Positions 23,831 to 33,876 of a DNA stretch of 64,000 nt are shown here, piece by piece. The DNA is from Siphonodentalium dalli (taxonomy: Eukaryota; Mollusca; Scaphopoda; Gadilida; Siphonodentaliidae), in contig CP136061.1 in assembly GCA_032622095.1 (NCBI GenBank), forward strand, positions 235,805,815-235,869,814, read 5' to 3'. Under the pieces are notes generated by a model. It had not been told where the DNA came from, searched no databases, and saw nothing but the letters and a program-made list of their open reading frames with translations. Position numbers and translations under genes: made by a program. The stretch's first letter is position 1, and every line of letters begins with the position of its first letter.

Positions 23831-25103
23831 AAAACACTTTAAATATTGTATATACTACCATATGTGAATTATGTCATCACCAATAAATACATGTATAATC
23901 GATTATCTTTTCAATAATAATATCTCGCTGGGTTCTATCGTGGTAAAAATCTTTTGTTTGACAACAGATTTTCCACTCAATGTTTGTCACAGACCTACGT
24001 CATAATACTCCCCTCCCCTCCACCCCTACCCCCACCTTCACATCTCACATCACTTACCCGCACCTATTCATGCGAGTACACAATGTGTACGTGTCGGAGC
24101 ACAAGACATCCAAATAAGGAGTATTACCTCACAGTAAAGCAACGCTCTTTATTCATCTTTCAACATAAATGACACACTTACATTATCGAGAATTATTGTA
24201 AGAGCGTACGTTTATAGAGTTATTGTTCTTAGAATGAGAATCGTTAGTCGGTTATTTTAAAAAGCGTTGCTAAAAAAGGTGTCGAGGACCCCGCCCCCAC
24301 CCTGTTTTAGGGAAGTTACTCGGATGATGTGTCAGCGAGCCATTTTTTCATAATACCAACCTTCGGGACGTCGTAGAGGGAATAATCGACGAATTTCACA
24401 GCGAAAATTACTAAGCCTATTATCCCTAGCGTTGTGCTCATAACCAGAGTGGGCTTATCGCGTTAATGCTAATACGTCACATAATCTTATCACACGTACA
24501 TATTAGCAGCTTATCGAACTATGCATACATACGCTCAAATAATATGTACACGCTGTAACACGCAATACTTGGAGTTACTTTGATGTTATTGTTATTTTGA
24601 ACTGAAAACATGATGATGCCTCAAGTAATACGTACATGTGATCATACACGCAATAATAGAAGTTACTTTGATGTTGTTGTTATGAATAGAATTTTATCAA
24701 CCTTACGTATTAACAGTTTATTGAGTTATGCATACATATAGTACGTCACTTGGACATTTTATCAGTTTATCACATGATCACTAAATGTGGCAATCGGTAT
24801 CCACCGATGCCTGCAATGTATTATTTATAATAATTGGACTCATTTATCTCACGTAAATAATACTCTTAGTTGTTCCAATAAAATAGTTATCAAATTCGAT
24901 CACCAATAGATTTGACTGTGGAATATAACGACCTTTAACTTATTTATCGATCTATGTTAGAACATGGTCTTAACAAAAAACATGACCATAACAAAAATTA
25001 CCTTACCTTTATGCATGAATCTAATTTGACCATGCGTAAATATTGTCAGCTTATCATTGGATTTACTCATCAGCCGATAAGCTCAGGTACAATTGTATCA
25101 TGT

Positions 25104-25313
25104 TTACATGGACTGACTGTGGTCATAGCGTGACGAGCAAAATGTGATGTTTACACACTTAAGCTCTGGATAAACAATACATATCGCATCTGAATGAATT
25201 TCTGGAATGTAGGTTAGCCATGCGTTCACAGACACTGGAATAAAATAGTCACTGTCTATAGAGAAGTATGACCTTGTACGTAAATAATAAAGCACGTGAT
25301 CGAGTCTATTCAT
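25104..25313 (-). CDS. Short unrecognised ORF in left arm (69 codons)
   Basis: Starts at the ATG of 'MNRLDHVLYYLRTRSYF' and stops after 'SRYDHSQSM'. The right-arm copy (28615-28824) differs at three residues, all non-synonymous, with no silent change seen; that argues against purifying selection. No domain recognised. It may be part of an exon or a chance frame. Confidence 0.25.
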   Translation of the reverse strand: MNRLDHVLYYLRTRSYFSIDSDYFIPVSVNAWLTYIPEIHSDAICIVYPELKCVNITFCSSRYDHSQSM

Positions 25314-26279
25314 TCTCAATAATAGATGGTCATTTAGTCAAAACAGTATGATGTCCTTTATCCCCCACACATTGAAGCCACACATTACTTGATGTTCACT
25401 TATACAGTTGTATGTCAATTATCAGTGGAGTGTCAGTGTACTTCATTGTGAATTAAATCACTCTGGGTTATTTGACTATAAACTATAAACATGTTACACC
25501 ACAGCCGAGGGTTATTGTAATTTAATGAAAATGTCACACCGAGGTACGCCATCTTGATTGCTTTCAAAAATAGTGCAACTTACCTGTTGGTAATACACGA
25601 ATGAAGAGCGTTTAACTGATACGAAATTACTACACGAATGAACTGAGTCTTGACATTTATATTTCACATCTTTCTTAAATGTTCCAACACATACAGATAT
25701 AGACATAGTGTTATACAGTCTTATATGTACATACGCTACGACACCATTAAAGGTGGACAATACACTCACGATGTGACAACATATACAGACATAGGCATAG
25801 TGTTATACAGTCTTCTATGTACCAACGCTATCACATAATTAAAGGGAGATAATGCACGCACGGTGTGGAATGTTAAAGTGACACGAGGTAAGGGACGTTA
25901 TGTAATATTGGTGTTTGAATATTAAAGGAGCACAATGCGCTCTAAAGGGACACACGGCACTCATTTTGAATGAATGTTAAAGAAACACGAGGCAAGGGAC
26001 GTGATGTAATATTGGTGTGTGAATATTAAAGGAACACAATGCACTCTAAAGGGACACAAGACACTCATTGTGAATGAATGTTAACAATACAAGCGCAGTG
26101 GTTGAAAGTTAAAATGACACAGAACAATATTTAAAGTTCAAATTTTCGGGCTCTTAATGCGCCTTTTATCATTACGTATCGTTTCTCACTCTACAATTCC
26201 CAATAATCCACTCACTCTCTCCCCGCTTATAGATACATAACGAAAACGAGAATATCATGTTGATGAAGTTTATTGAAAT

Positions 26280-26480
26280 TTAATCGTTGTCAGAATCTTC
26301 GACCGTTAGATTTATTTCTAAGAGTTTCTTGAATTTTCTCATCGCTTCATCTGCAGCCCATTCATTATTATATCCGTGTTTGGTCAGTTTGACCATTTTT
26401 TTCATGATCATGTTATGTATGGGTGATGTTTTCAATCGATACTGGTATTCTATTAATCGTCTATAACTTTTGAGAAAGAG
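26280..26480 (-). CDS. Unrecognised ORF C-terminus in left arm, followed by poly(A) signal
   Basis: Minus-strand frame 'RRLIEYQYRLKTSPIHNMIM', then 'VKLTKHGYNNEWAADEAMRK', ending 'TVEDSDND' and TAA. AATAAA (26269-26274 on this strand) lies five bases beyond the stop. The right arm has the identical protein with at least one silent difference (AAA versus AAG for Lys). Upstream the frame runs into the GTT/AAC microsatellite without a credible start, so this could be the last exon of a gene whose 5' part is missing. Confidence 0.35.
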   Translation of the reverse strand, partial: LFLKSYRRLIEYQYRLKTSPIHNMIMKKMVKLTKHGYNNEWAADEAMRKFKKLLEINLTVEDSDND

Positions 26481-26486
26481 GAACAA

Positions 26487-26671
26487 CAACGACGATGATG
26501 ACGACCACAACAACAACAACAACACCACCAACAACAACAACAACAACACCACCAACAACAACACCACCACCAACAACAACAACAACAACATCTACTTTTG
26601 GGGGGGGCAAAATAACATGGCACCGCCGTTGCCGTTGCCGCCGCCGCCGTTGCCGCCGCCGCCGCCGCCGC
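26487..26671 (+). repeat. Compound AAC/ACC and CCG microsatellite, left arm
   Basis: AAC/ACC trinucleotides (about 26487-26590) followed by G7 and a CCG/TTG tract (about 26623-26671). Mirrored in the right arm (about 27352-27535). It generates artefactual poly-Asn, poly-Pro, poly-Val and poly-Cys frames. Confidence 0.95.
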
Positions 26672-26681
26672 AGTAAAATAC

Positions 26682-27341
26682 CGCAAAACGCCGCAAACCT
26701 TGCTTTTTTTTCCTCACCTCTTGCTCTTTTTCCCTTGCTCACTTGCTCTTTTTCTCCTCTTCTCTTGCTCATGAGCCTTGCTCACTTGCTCTTTTTCTCC
26801 TCTTCTCTTGCTCTTTTATTTTCCTTGCTCATGGTGCTGCTGCTGTGGATGTCGGTTAACAAACTCAGTGTGCTTAGATTGTACATGTCTTATCAAATCA
26901 TGGTTCCGCACATACTCACTAGAGCAAATTGAACACTGGTGCTTCATTTATACTTGACTAAAATGTCTTGGTATATGGTTTTCCTTTATACAAATGTTCC
27001 TTATAACCTAAAATCTGTCCTGTATTGTCAATTCAGATAAGAAGTCCGTATGTTTGATAACTTTATGTAGATGAAATAGTCTGCATGAGAAGCACTGTGT
27101 AGACGGGGAATCAACAGGTATTGTCGGTAAGAGAGTCAGACGAGAAGTGAAGTCTCGGCTATTAAACATAGTAATGCGATAGCGAACATCAAACGTGTCT
27201 GGGCACGCATATCTGTCAACATATACAATAGCCGTCATTGGTCAAAGAAAAATTCATGGACGAAACAAATGACACTTCTGACGAAAGTGATGACAATTCG
27301 GACGAAAGTGACAGTGAATAGTTAATATAATAAAAAAAATT
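26682..27341. other. Unique centre (spacer) of the giant palindrome
   Basis: About 660 bp not repeated in the arms. It starts with a short minisatellite of 'cttgctctttttctcctctt' units (about 26700-26825) and then carries the zinc-finger-like minus-strand ORF. At its right edge is a short plus-strand frame encoding the acidic tail 'MDETNDTSDESDDNSDESDS' (27256-27321), which has no upstream coding frame and may be the end of an exon. Confidence 0.7.
26820..26951 (-). CDS. Single C2H2 zinc-finger-like ORF in palindrome centre
   Basis: Starting at the ATG at 26949-26951, the 43-residue product begins 'MKHQCSICSSEYVRNHDLIR' followed by 'HVQSKH'. This fits C-X2-C-X12-H-X4-H, a classical C2H2 finger, then a His/Gln-rich tail 'NRHPQQQHHEQGK' and TAA. 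Another minus-strand open frame just upstream (27008-27238) contains 'CFSCRLFHLHKVIKH', possibly a second, degraded finger. It is the only recognisable motif in the element outside repeats. It may be a remnant of an element-encoded DNA-binding protein, or an exon. Confidence 0.45.
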
Positions 27342-27540
27342 GTATTTTACTGCGGTGACGGCGGCGGCGGCGGCGGCAACAGCAACGGCGGTGCCATGTT
27401 ATTTTGCCCCCCCCCCCAAAAAGTAGATGTTGTTGCTGTTATTGTTGGTGGTGGTGGTGTTGTTGTTGATGGTGTTGTTGTTGTTGGTGGTGGTGGTGTT
27501 GTTGTTGTTGTTGTGGTCGTCATCATCGTCGTTGTTGTTC

Positions 27541-27741
27541 CTCTTTCTCAAAAGTTATAGACGATTAATAGAATACCAGTATCGATTGAAAACATCACCC
27601 ATACATAACATGATCATGAAGAAAATGGTCAAACTGACCAAACACGGATATAATAATGAATGGGCTGCAGATGAAGCGATGAGAAAATTCAAGAAACTCT
27701 TAGAAATAAATCTAACGGTCGAAGATTCTGACAACGATTAA
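27541..27741 (+). CDS. Unrecognised ORF C-terminus in right arm, followed by poly(A) signal
   Basis: Right-arm copy of 26280-26480, with identical translation ending 'TVEDSDND' before TAA (27739-27741). AATAAA follows at 27747-27752. No ATG gives a sensible start upstream of the GTT microsatellite; an internal Met at 'MIMKKMVKL' is possible. Not assigned to any family. Confidence 0.35.
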   Translation, partial: LFLKSYRRLIEYQYRLKTSPIHNMIMKKMVKLTKHGYNNEWAADEAMRKFKKLLEINLTVEDSDND

Positions 27742-28197
27742 ATTTCAATAAACTTCATCAACATGATATTCTCGTTTTCGTTATGTATCTATAAGCGGGG
27801 AGAGAGTGACTGGATTATTGGGAATTGTAGAGTGAGAAACGATACGTAATGATAAAAGGCGCATTAAGAGCCCGAAAATTTGAACTTTAAATATTGTTCT
27901 GTGTCATTTTAACTTTCAACCACTGCGCTTGTATTGTTAACATTCATTCATAATGAGTGTCTTGTGTCCCTTTAGAGTGCATTGTGTTCCTTTAATATTC
28001 ACACACCAATATTACATCACGTCCCTTGCCTCGTGTTTCTTTAACATTCATTCAAAATGAGTGCTGTGTGTCCCTTTAGAGCGCAGTGTGCTCCTTTAAT
28101 ATTCAAACACCAATATTACATAACGTCCCTTACCTCGTGTCACTTAACATTCCACACCGTGCGTGCATTATCTCCCTTTAATTATGTGATAGCGTTG

Positions 28198-28349
28198 GTA
28201 CATATAAGACTGTATAACACTATGTCTATATCTGTATGTGTTGGAACATTTAAGAAAGATGTGAAATATAAATGTCAAGACTCAGTTCATTCGTGTAGTA
28301 ATTTCGTATCAGTTAAACGCTCTTCATTCGTGTATTACCAACAGGTAAG
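28198..28349 (+). CDS. Possible exon in right arm with consensus splice donor
   Basis: Frame containing 'SVCVGTFKKDVKYKCQDSVH' and 'SVKRSSFVYYQQ' that ends exactly at CAG/GTAAGT, a perfect splice-donor consensus, near 28343-28352. The left arm keeps the same frame and donor (minus strand, about 25580-25740). An in-frame ATG exists at 28057, but the stretch before 28198 is built from ~105-bp direct repeats and is unlikely to be coding. No domain recognised. Confidence 0.3.
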
Positions 28350-28614
28350 TTGCACTAATTTTGAAAGCAATCAAGATGGCGTACCTCGCTGTGACATTTT
28401 CATTAAATTACAATAACCCTCGGCTGTGGTGTAACATGTTTATAGTTTATAGTCAAATAACCCAGAGTGATTTAATTCACAATGAAGTACACTGACACTC
28501 CACTGATAATTGACATACAACTGTATAAGTGAACATCAAGTAATGTGTGGCTCCAATGTGTGGGGGATAAAGGACATCATATTGTTTTGACTAAATGACC
28601 ATCTATTATTGAGA

Positions 28615-28824
28615 ATGAATAGACTCGATCACGCGCTTTATTATTTACGTACAAGGTCATACTTCTCTATAGACAGTGACTATTTTATTCCAGTGTCTGT
28701 GAACGCGTGGCTAACCTACATTCCAGAAATTCATTCAGATGCGATATGTATTGTTTATCCAGAGCTTAAGTATGTAAACATCACATTTTGCTCGTCACGC
28801 TATGACCGCAGTCAGTCCATGTAA
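28615..28824 (+). CDS. Short unrecognised ORF in right arm (69 codons)
   Basis: Right-arm copy of 25104-25313, starting 'MNRLDHALYYLRTRSYF' and ending 'SRYDRSQSM'. Three amino-acid differences and no silent ones between arms. It could belong to the same transcription unit as the preceding exon candidate, but a phase-compatible acceptor was not found. Confidence 0.25.
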   Translation: MNRLDHALYYLRTRSYFSIDSDYFIPVSVNAWLTYIPEIHSDAICIVYPELKYVNITFCSSRYDRSQSM

Positions 28825-30105
28825 ACATGATACAATTGTACCTGAGCTTATCGGCTGATGAGTAAATCCAATGATAAGCTGACAATATTTACGGATGGTC
28901 AAATTAGATTCCTGCATAAAGGTAAGGTAATTTTTGTTATGGTCATGTTTTTTGTTAAGACCATGTTTTAACATAGATCGATAAATAAGTTAAAGGTCGT
29001 TATATTCCACAGTCAAATCTATTGGTGATCGAATTTGATAACTATTTTATTGGAACAACTAAGAGTATTATTTACGTGAGATAAATGAGTCCAATTATTA
29101 TAAATAATACATTGCAGGCATCGGTGGATACCCGATTGCCACATTTAGTGATCACGTGATAAACTGATAAAATGTCCAAGTGACGTACTATATGTATGCA
29201 TAACTCAATAAACTGTTAATACGTAAGGTTGATAAAATTCTATTCATAACAACAACAACATCAAAGTAACTTCTATTATTGCGTGTATGATCACATGTAC
29301 GTATTACTTGAGGCATCATCATGTTTTCAGTTCAAAATAACAATAACATCAAAGTAACTCCAAGTATTGCGCGTTACAGCGTGTACATATTATTTGAGCG
29401 TATGTATGCATAGTTCGATAAGCTGCTAATATGTACGTGTGATAAGATTATGTGACGTATTAGCATTAACGCGATAAGCCCACTCTGGTTATGAGCACAA
29501 CGCTAGGGATAATACGCTTAGTAATTTTCGCTGTGAAATTCGTCGATTATTCCCTCTACGACGTCCCGAAGGTTGGTATTATGAAAAAATGGCTCGCTGA
29601 CACATCATCCGAGTAACTTCCCTAAAACAGGGTGGGGGCGGGGTCCTCGACCCCTTTTTTAGCAACGCTTTTTAAAATAACCGACTAACGATTCTCATTC
29701 TAAGAACAATAACTCTATAAACGTACGCTCTTCCAATAATTCTCGATACTGTAAGTGTGTCATTTATGTTGAAAGATGAATAAAGAGCGTTGCTTTACTG
29801 TGAGGTAATACTCCTTATTTGGATGTCTTGTGCTCCGACACGTACACATTGTGTACGCGCATGAATAGGTGCGGGTAAGTGATGTGAGATGTGAAGGTGG
29901 GGTAGGGGTGGAGGGGAGGGGAGTATTATGACGTAGGTCTGTGACAAACATTGAGTGGAAAATCTGTTGTCAAACAAAAGATTTTTACCACGATAGAACC
30001 CAGCGAGATATTATTATTGAAAAGATAATCGATTATACATGTATTTATTGGTGATGACATAATTCACATATGGTAGTATATACAATATTTAAAGTGTTCA
30101 TTTTT

Positions 30106-30492
30106 TTAATCCCAGTTGACAGAATCAGACATTTCTTCGGATGAATACGCACTGTCCAACAGATATGTGTACTCCTCCATAAGTTCAATTTCCAGGTCCC
30201 AATCCTCGAGCTGGTGTTGGTAACTGTGACATTCTGAACAGGTAAAAGATGATTGTGAGCTAGTACTTCAAAAATCGGCTTTTATGTCCCGATATGAACT
30301 TTCAGAAGACCAATTGTCTGATCCGCTCTCTGATCCGCTCTCTGATCTGCTCTCTGATCCGCTGTCGTTATTCATTCCATAACGTAATGCCTCAGGCCAG
30401 TCGAAAATTGGTTGCTCGTCATCTTCATTATATTGAAATTTTTGAAGTTTTTGAATTTTTTTGAAATTTTTGAAATTTTTGGACACGCCCAT
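30106..30492 (-). CDS. Small acidic Ser-rich ORF, right-arm copy, with one in-frame TGA
   Basis: From the ATG at 30490-30492 the frame gives 74 residues: a basic start ('MGVSKNFKNFKKIQK'), 'QYNEDDEQPIFDWPEALRYG', an acidic Ser/Glu/Gly repeat and 'SYRDIKADF', then TGA (30268-30270). The same frame continues for 53 codons beyond it ('SSFTCSECHSYQHQLEDW' ... 'SDSVNWD') to TAA at 30106-30108. The left arm also has the TGA. Either the protein ends there, or the TGA was fixed before the arms arose. No family recognised; the composition suggests a small nuclear or regulatory protein (inference). Confidence 0.45.
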
Positions 30493-30595
30493 ATCGAAAA
30501 TATACCTACGCCCATTTTTATCAACGATTCTCAAATATATAGTACTATAGTACGAACATACTCAAAATACACTTATGACCAATTTTACGATTGCA

Positions 30596-30802
30596 CCCAA
30601 CGAATCTGCCGTCAACGAATCTGCCGTCAACGAATCTGGGGTTAAGGAATCTGCCGTCAACGAATCTGAGGTTAACGAATCTGAGGTTAACGAATCTGGG
30701 GTTAACGAATCTGGGGTTAACGAATCTGAGGTTAACGAATCTGGGGTTAACGAATCTGAGGTTAACGAATCTGGGGTTAACGAATCTGAGGTTAACGAGT
30801 CT
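30596..30802 (-). repeat. 15-bp subterminal minisatellite, right arm (14 units)
   Basis: Fourteen units of the complement of the left-arm 15-mer. The unit-type order near the terminus matches the left arm, then the arrays differ by a net loss or gain of four units. Confidence 0.95.
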
Positions 30803-30813
30803 CATGTACTACT

Positions 30814-30819
30814 TCTTTC
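30814..30819. repeat. 6-bp target-site duplication (right)
   Basis: TCTTTC, matching 23059-23064. The terminus CATGTACTACT ends immediately before it. Confidence 0.85.
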
Positions 30820-32090
30820 CTAACAAACTTTGATATTCTCCACGAACTCCAATTTGGATTTATAGCAAACCACTCCACAACCCACCCGCTATTTCATCTA
30901 TTGCATCATATTGTTGAGAATAACGACAAAAAGACATAAGACTATACATTTGCAATCTTCATTGACCTTTCAAAAGCATCTCACAATCAGTCATGACTTA
31001 CTTCTCAAAGCTTGACCATTATGGTATTAAAGGCATGACCAAGAACTGGTTCATGAGTTACTTAGAGGGAATGCAATATGTTGAAATCGAACATGAAAAA
31101 TCAAATATACTCAATATTAGCTGTGTGGTGCCTCAATGTATTTTTATTACCTATTCTTTTCTCATATACGTCAACAGCACTTGTTTGAATATACATTCTT
31201 TTGTAGACGACTCAACCCTCCATATTTCTGGAAATTATCACCGCCAAATTGAAAAAGAAGTAAATTCAGAATTGAAATGTTCACAATTGGTGTTGTGGCA
31301 ATAAATTGGCTATTAATATAACAAAAGAAAGTGCGTGTTATTACAGCCAGCTAATAATGTCTTCAAATGGAGAATTCTTAAAATAAAACTGAACAGTGAG
31401 CCACTAACACAAATTGGAATCATGAGACCAGAACAATCTATGAAATTCCTCGGAATTATTATTGATGAAAATCTCACCTTCAACTTCAACGATCACATAT
31501 CGATGATAAAAACAGGGATATCCAATGCAATGTACTGCATCAATAAGGTAAAGCGAATACTTCCCAAAAACTGTTTGAGAACTCATACTTTTCTCTACTC
31601 CACAGTCATCTCATATATGGGTTGCCAATTTGGGGTCATGCTGACACTGGAAATTATATTTTCAAACCAAAAAAAAGCCATGTACAGCAAACACAACGTA
31701 CAGGAGCCACACAGAGCTTCAGGAAATAAATATTTTGAATTTTTACGACGTGTATCGGTTACAATCGGCTACATATATTTGGGTGGATAAAAGGATATCT
31801 TCCGAAATCATTTGGTAACTCGATTGAAGATACAACTGCCGATGTTCGACAGGCTGGTAACTTGAAAATATTAACTCCGAGAACGGCTTTCACTTATATA
31901 GTACCCCAACATGCGTTCTCGTGCATATGGAACTCATTGGATACAAATTAAACAAATATCTGATTTGGAAATAGATGAAAAAAAAGAATTGAAAAATAAA
32001 TACTTATCGTATACTCGACAGAAGTTAAATGCAACAACTCATTTTATCAACACTGTAAAGTGGCATACAGGAATAGCGTAGACACCCTAA
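30820..32090 (+). pseudogene. LINE ORF2, reverse transcriptase C-terminal half and tail, degraded
   Basis: Resumes the interrupted reverse transcriptase: 'LTNFDILHELQFGFIANHST' at the insertion edge, 'IFIDLSKAS' (about 30957), 'LDHYGIKGMTKNWFMSYLEG' (about 31011) and 'NIHSFVDDSTLHISGNYHRQ' (about 31185). The last holds the catalytic (Y/F)xDD box as FVDD (31199-31210). The thumb and C-terminal part follow: 'MKFLGIIIDENLTFNFNDHI' (about 31440), 'VKRILPKNCLRTHTF' (about 31550), 'LKNKYLSYTRQKL' (about 31990). Frameshifts and stops throughout. Together with 19090-23064 this is a single Jockey-like LINE split by two later insertions. Confidence 0.88.
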
Positions 32091-33006
32091 TCTTCTCGTC
32101 ATTGTAATACCGCCTTGTATGTTCACCTTAACATTTTGGCGGGATGAAACGAGAACTTGCTCCTATATAACGATATATGAATTACTCGCGTGTCTGAAAC
32201 AAAATTTCAATTGTAGCAACAACGATCATTCAATGAATTTCATAATCGGAAGTCATTACTTTCATGACCAGTAAATAAGCAACCGAAACAGCCCGACCAT
32301 ACCCCATCATCAGTGACAGATTTGTAACAAGCCCACGCAGACAGCTAATGCATATTTATCAACACATATAGGTATATCCCATAAGTGGGTTGGATAAATG
32401 TAAATTATTGGTCTACTTTGAACTACATTCCATCATTTCCATTATCATTTCAATTTATTAGTTTCCACTTCATGTTGGTATACGTAGGGATTATTGAATC
32501 TGAATTAAGCCATATATGAACCTAAATTAGATGCGATCAGAACAGTCGTATAAGAGCTATTTCATTTCGAAATATCAATTCAAAATAAGCTCATAGGCAC
32601 TATTTAATCTACTTTTTTCATCAACAAGACATACCAGATGAACGCTCTTTATAATGTGTTTTCACTGCGGCCAGCGCTATTCAATGAAATAACGGATATA
32701 AGTCATATACATGTATAAGCTTATTTCAGAACAAAATAAGTTCCATATGAACCGATGTGAATTTTTATGTCCAAAATGAACATATTTTCACGAGGATATG
32801 TTTGGGCGACAGGACGACGTTCCATCTGGACCATGCGCTCCCGTATAATAGCATTTAGTTTTTGGTTATTACCATTGTCAGTGTTAATAGTATACAAATA
32901 AACAACCATCGCCATCATCATCATCTTCCAGTTCAATACTAAATATCCACCAGCTGTACACCTTCAGTACTAGAAAATAATTAGAACGGAACCATAAACC
33001 CATTAA
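31631..33006 (+). repeat. Block A1: LINE 3' end plus flank, duplicated at 36552-37943
   Basis: Starts at 'tttggggtcatgctgacact' in the LINE ORF2 and runs through the LINE tail and ~900 bp of downstream non-coding DNA containing 'aagcttatttcagaacaaaa' and other short hairpin-forming motifs. The same stretch appears at 36552-37943 and, truncated, at 35712-36086. It contains an AACGCTCTTT motif at 32641-32650. The downstream part holds no recognised gene. Confidence 0.8.
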
Positions 33007-33500
33007 AGGCACGTGTGGCCTTTGTTGTCGAAAATATTCATATTTGTTCCAATCACCGTAAACAGAAAAACATTAAAACGCATACAGTTTCGTTCATATA
33101 TACCATGACCATCGCGTAAACAGCATGTTATCATCAAGACCTACTATATTTTACCTAAGCAAGAGTATGATTGTGTTACAGAAGACAGCAGACTGCTACT
33201 GGCTAATCACACATAAATGGCATAAACGCTCTTTATTAATTCCATATCAGGAATTCACCAACAAAGAACGCTCTTTATGTTTACCATCATAATATAAACA
33301 AACACCAGGAAAGTAACTTTTTATGCTTTTGTTTACATAACAATGGTCAAACATATGTCAATACCATACAGTTTATGCGATATTTCTTATTTGTATACGG
33401 ACAAAGTCTGTCTACATTTTGATGTTCTTTCTGTTTGTGGCGGTTTTTAACGGGTGGAAATATTTTCACAGGATACCCACCGCCAAGGCCAACCGTATCT
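33007..33500 (+). mobile_element. TTAA-type MITE, copy 2 (494 bp), with empty site known
   Basis: Flanked by TTAA at 33003-33006 and 33501-33504. Ends AGGCACGTGTGGCCTT and, on the other strand, AGATACGGTTGGCCTT. Reverse-oriented relative of 3325-3819. The paralogous position in the duplicate block (TTAA at 37940-37943) lacks the element and has a single TTAA, so this copy inserted after, or was lost from one copy since, the tandem duplication. It holds two AACGCTCTTT motifs (about 33225 and 33267). Confidence 0.88.
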
Positions 33501-33876
33501 TTAATAGGAGATTTTGGGGTAAAATATCGATTTTTCAAATAGGACGTTTTAACACTTCAGAGAAGGCGTTTTAACAGGACATTTTAACACTTTTTGTAGC
33601 AAAAATACCTATGACCGTCTCTTATAAATCGCGTCCTTACTCCCGTCACCCAAAAGCGGTAGATAATAAGCATTATGAAGTATGATTGTTTTCAAAGTTA
33701 AATGATGGATTCGAGTGTGTAATTTTACGCTGTTTGTGCATTACGAATAATAGTGACTTCAAGTCATAGTATATTTGATTATGACATAAGCCCATAGTGG
33801 ACTTACACCCTTTACAATAGTCCCATATAGGGCGTATTTGAGTTTTCTATTAAAGCCAATATAAGCTCATTTCGCG

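Larger units (their letters stand above)
23065..26681 (+). repeat. Left arm of the giant palindrome (~3.6 kb)
   Basis: Reads from the terminus through the 15-bp minisatellite, the small acidic ORF, ~2 kb of non-coding DNA, short ORFs on the minus strand and a compound AAC/CCG microsatellite at the inner edge. The inner boundary is placed at 'cagtaaaatac' (26671-26681), the last bases matching the right arm. A ~97-bp unit ('cagacataggcatagtgtta', about 25690-25880) is tandemly doubled here but single in the right arm. Confidence 0.85.
23065..30813. mobile_element. 7.75-kb fold-back element, Maverick/Polinton-like ends
   Basis: Two long inverted arms (23065-26681 and about 27342-30813) surround a ~660-bp unique centre. 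Termini are AGTAGTACATG at the left and its exact complement CATGTACTACT at the right, giving 5'-AG...CT-3' ends. A 6-bp duplication TCTTTC flanks the element. Long terminal inverted repeats, AG ends, a 6-bp target duplication and subterminal tandem repeats are Maverick/Polinton traits (family knowledge), but no polymerase B, integrase, ATPase, protease or capsid gene is seen. It would therefore be a non-autonomous derivative, or another class with 6-bp duplications (for example Dada). The arms are nearly identical; main differences are 18 versus 14 minisatellite units and one extra ~97-bp tandem unit in the left arm. Confidence 0.8.
27342..30813 (-). repeat. Right arm of the giant palindrome (~3.5 kb)
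   Basis: Inverted copy of 23065-26681, aligned by eye from the GC-rich inner edge ('gtattttactgcgg', about 27342) to the terminus. It carries 14 instead of 18 minisatellite units and lacks one ~97-bp tandem unit. Otherwise differences are scattered single-base changes, about 1-3%. Confidence 0.85.

Noticed and set aside
26453-26932. Poly-Asn, poly-Pro, poly-Val and poly-Cys open frames
   Set aside because: Products of the AAC/ACC/CCG microsatellite, open in several frames and on both strands.
23065-30813. Palindrome as an assembly or sequencing hairpin artefact
   Set aside because: The arms differ in tandem-unit number and in scattered bases, the centre is unique, and a 6-bp duplication with matching ends flanks the structure. 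An artefact would give identical arms and no target duplication. Long-read confirmation is still needed.
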